A stretch of DNA of 7,035 nt. Source: Betaproteobacteria bacterium (GTDB taxonomy: Bacteria; Pseudomonadota; Gammaproteobacteria; Burkholderiales; Eutrophovitaceae). The stretch's first letter is position 1; the number at the start of each line of letters is the position of its first letter. The translations under genes and the position numbers were made by a program. The notes beneath the pieces are model-generated. The model was not told the origin of the DNA, did not search any database, and saw only the letters and a list, made by a program, of their open reading frames with translations. The stretch spans positions 2,515-9,549 of the forward strand of contig QXZO01000193.1 of assembly GCA_009886305.1 (NCBI GenBank), read 5' to 3'. Below are positions 6,215 through 7,035 of this stretch, piece after piece.

Positions 6215-6220
6215 TAATAT
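6215..6220 (+). promoter_or_regulatory. Predicted -10 element of the porin promoter
   Basis: TAATAT follows the Pho box after a 10-bp gap, the geometry of PhoB-activated promoters that lack a -35 hexamer. It matches TATAAT at four of six positions. Transcription would start near 6227, giving a leader of roughly 90 nt. Confidence 0.5.
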
Positions 6221-6241
6221 CGCCTTATCGGAAACGGCGAG

Positions 6242-6287
6242 TCGTGCGACCGTTTACGCTAAGCCGAGTTTGATCGGTGTAGCACGA
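6242..6287 (+). other. Possible stem-loop in the porin mRNA leader
   Basis: TCGTGC (6242-6247) is complementary to GCACGA (6282-6287). Inside it, ACCG (6249-6252) pairs with CGGT (6275-6278), leaving a one- to three-base asymmetric bulge and a 22-nt loop. It lies wholly within the predicted leader. It could affect mRNA stability or small-RNA control, as is common for porin leaders, but such modest pairing can occur by chance. Confidence 0.3.
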
Positions 6288-6305
6288 AAGATATCTATTA
6301 TCCAT

Positions 6306-6312
6306 TAAGGAG
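6306..6312 (+). promoter_or_regulatory. Strong Shine-Dalgarno site of the porin gene
   Basis: TAAGGAG lies 7 nt before ATG 6320. It is the strongest ribosome-binding site in the window, as expected for an abundant outer-membrane protein, and it fixes the start codon. Confidence 0.8.
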
Positions 6313-6319
6313 ACTGTGA

Positions 6320-7035
6320 ATGTTCACAAGAAGTAAGAAGACTTTGATTGCTGGTGCTGTAGCCGGCGCGCTTGCGATAGCAACTGCCGGTGCGCATGCA
6401 AATGAGGCATTGATTGACAAGCTTTATGAGAAGGGCGTCATTTCAGATACCGAATACAAAGAAATAAAGGCAGACAAGGCTGACGTTGATCCGAATGCGC
6501 TAAAAGGCAAGTGGAAAGGCGGTTTCAAGTGGGAGTCTGTAGATAAGAAAAACAAGTTTCAGGTCGCAGGCCGTGTTCAGATGGACTACTACGATTACGA
6601 TACCGAAAATGAAGAGTCGGAGTACAGCATTCGTCGTGTATATCTCGGTGTAAAAGGAACGATTGATCAGATTTGGGGTGTTGAGGCTACATATAATCCC
6701 GATGCAAGTAATCTTGAATATGGCTATTTGGACTACAAGCCAAGTAAGAAATTCATTACACGTTTTGGCCAACAGAAGTTTTACGCGGGTTTTGAGGAAG
6801 GGACAAGCTCACGGTTTGTTGATTTCCTTGAGCGCTCGGTTGCAGATGGCCTTCACCCAGGTAAGCAGATAGGTATCCAGATCTTTGGCGAACCTGTTAA
6901 GAAAACGTTCTTCTACGCATTAGGTCATTACAACGGCGAGGGCTCAAACGCAGGCGAGGCCAACGCAAATAATGACGGCAAGGATACAATGTTGGCCGTT
7001 GCATACAATGCCGCGGGTGTACTCGGCTCTAGCAA
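6320..7035 (+). CDS. Phosphate-selective porin (OprP/OprO family), N-terminal part
   Basis: This frame is open to the window end, giving the first 238 residues of an outer-membrane beta-barrel porin. A signal peptide is clear: basic FTRSKK, a hydrophobic alanine-rich core and an AHA cleavage site, so the mature protein should begin at N28. A short helical segment with the DKLYEKGVISDTEYKEIK pattern follows, common at the N-terminus of this family. The barrel then starts with FQVAGRVQMDYYDYD, SIRRVYLGVKGTID, WGVEATYNP and the RFGQQKFYAGFEEGTSSRFVDFLERS block. These match Porin_O_P proteins, which form trimeric anion channels for phosphate or polyphosphate. OprP's arginine ladder cannot be checked on this fragment, so phosphate selectivity is inferred from the family and the upstream Pho box. 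It is probably a separate transcription unit from ubiB. A non-phosphate substrate remains possible, since many family members are uncharacterised. Confidence 0.88.
   Translation, partial: MFTRSKKTLIAGAVAGALAIATAGAHANEALIDKLYEKGVISDTEYKEIKADKADVDPNALKGKWKGGFKWESVDKKNKFQVAGRVQMDYYDYDTENEESEYSIRRVYLGVKGTIDQIWGVEATYNPDASNLEYGYLDYKPSKKFITRFGQQKFYAGFEEGTSSRFVDFLERSVADGLHPGKQIGIQIFGEPVKKTFFYALGHYNGEGSNAGEANANNDGKDTMLAVAYNAAGVLGSS

Larger units (their letters stand above)
6144..6319 (+). other. Intergenic region between ubiB and the porin gene
   Basis: This 176-bp gap holds the putative Pho box (6176-6204), a -10 element (6215-6220), a leader stem-loop (6242-6287) and the porin ribosome-binding site (6306-6312). 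I see no GC-rich hairpin with a U-run after ubiB, so no intrinsic terminator for the ubi cluster is apparent. No small open frame here is convincing. Confidence 0.7.

Noticed and set aside
6500..6872. Open frames overlapping the porin gene on both strands (6500-6772 minus, 6663-6872 plus)
   Set aside because: They are shadows of the porin frame, which has a signal peptide, a strong ribosome-binding site and clear family motifs.

Overview
This is an ordinary chromosomal segment of a Gram-negative proteobacterium. The ubiquinone genes ubiE-ubiJ-ubiB, PhoB/PhoR of the enterobacterial type and an OprP/OprO-type outer-membrane porin point to a gamma- or betaproteobacterium of moderate GC (roughly 45% by eye). 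I cannot name the genus. No mobile element, CRISPR array, rRNA or tRNA is visible.

Layout. Positions 1-255 hold the 3' end of a YqaA-family (DedA-related) inner-membrane protein, followed after 34 nt by a HIT-family hydrolase (290-727). Convergent with these, on the minus strand, is the phosphate two-component pair phoB (2792-2106) then phoR (2042-747). Divergent from phoB is a four-gene plus-strand cluster: a DUF971 protein (2833 or 2875 to 3249), ubiE (3230-4021), ubiJ (4024-4611) and ubiB (4626-6143). After a 176-bp gap comes a phosphate-selective porin (6320 to beyond the window end).

How the parts fit. The ubi cluster makes the C-methyltransferase, the lipid-binding assembly factor and the kinase-like protein of ubiquinone synthesis. 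PhoR and PhoB sense and respond to phosphate limitation. The most useful reading is regulatory. Two stretches carry 11-bp-periodic PhoB-binding repeats (Pho boxes), each followed at the correct distance by a -10 element. One lies at 2833-2861 on the minus strand, driving phoBR; the other lies at 6176-6204 on the plus strand, driving the porin. The window therefore appears to contain a small self-contained Pho circuit: an autoregulated phoBR and a PhoB-controlled phosphate porin flanking the ubiquinone genes. The phoB Pho box overlaps the first ATG of the DUF971 gene, which suggests that this gene really starts at a TTG (2875) with a good Shine-Dalgarno sequence. The phoB-phoR gap contains a stable hairpin next to a TTG start for phoR that lacks a clear ribosome-binding site. 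No novel system is evident. The least understood gene is DUF971, whose position beside ubiE is informative.
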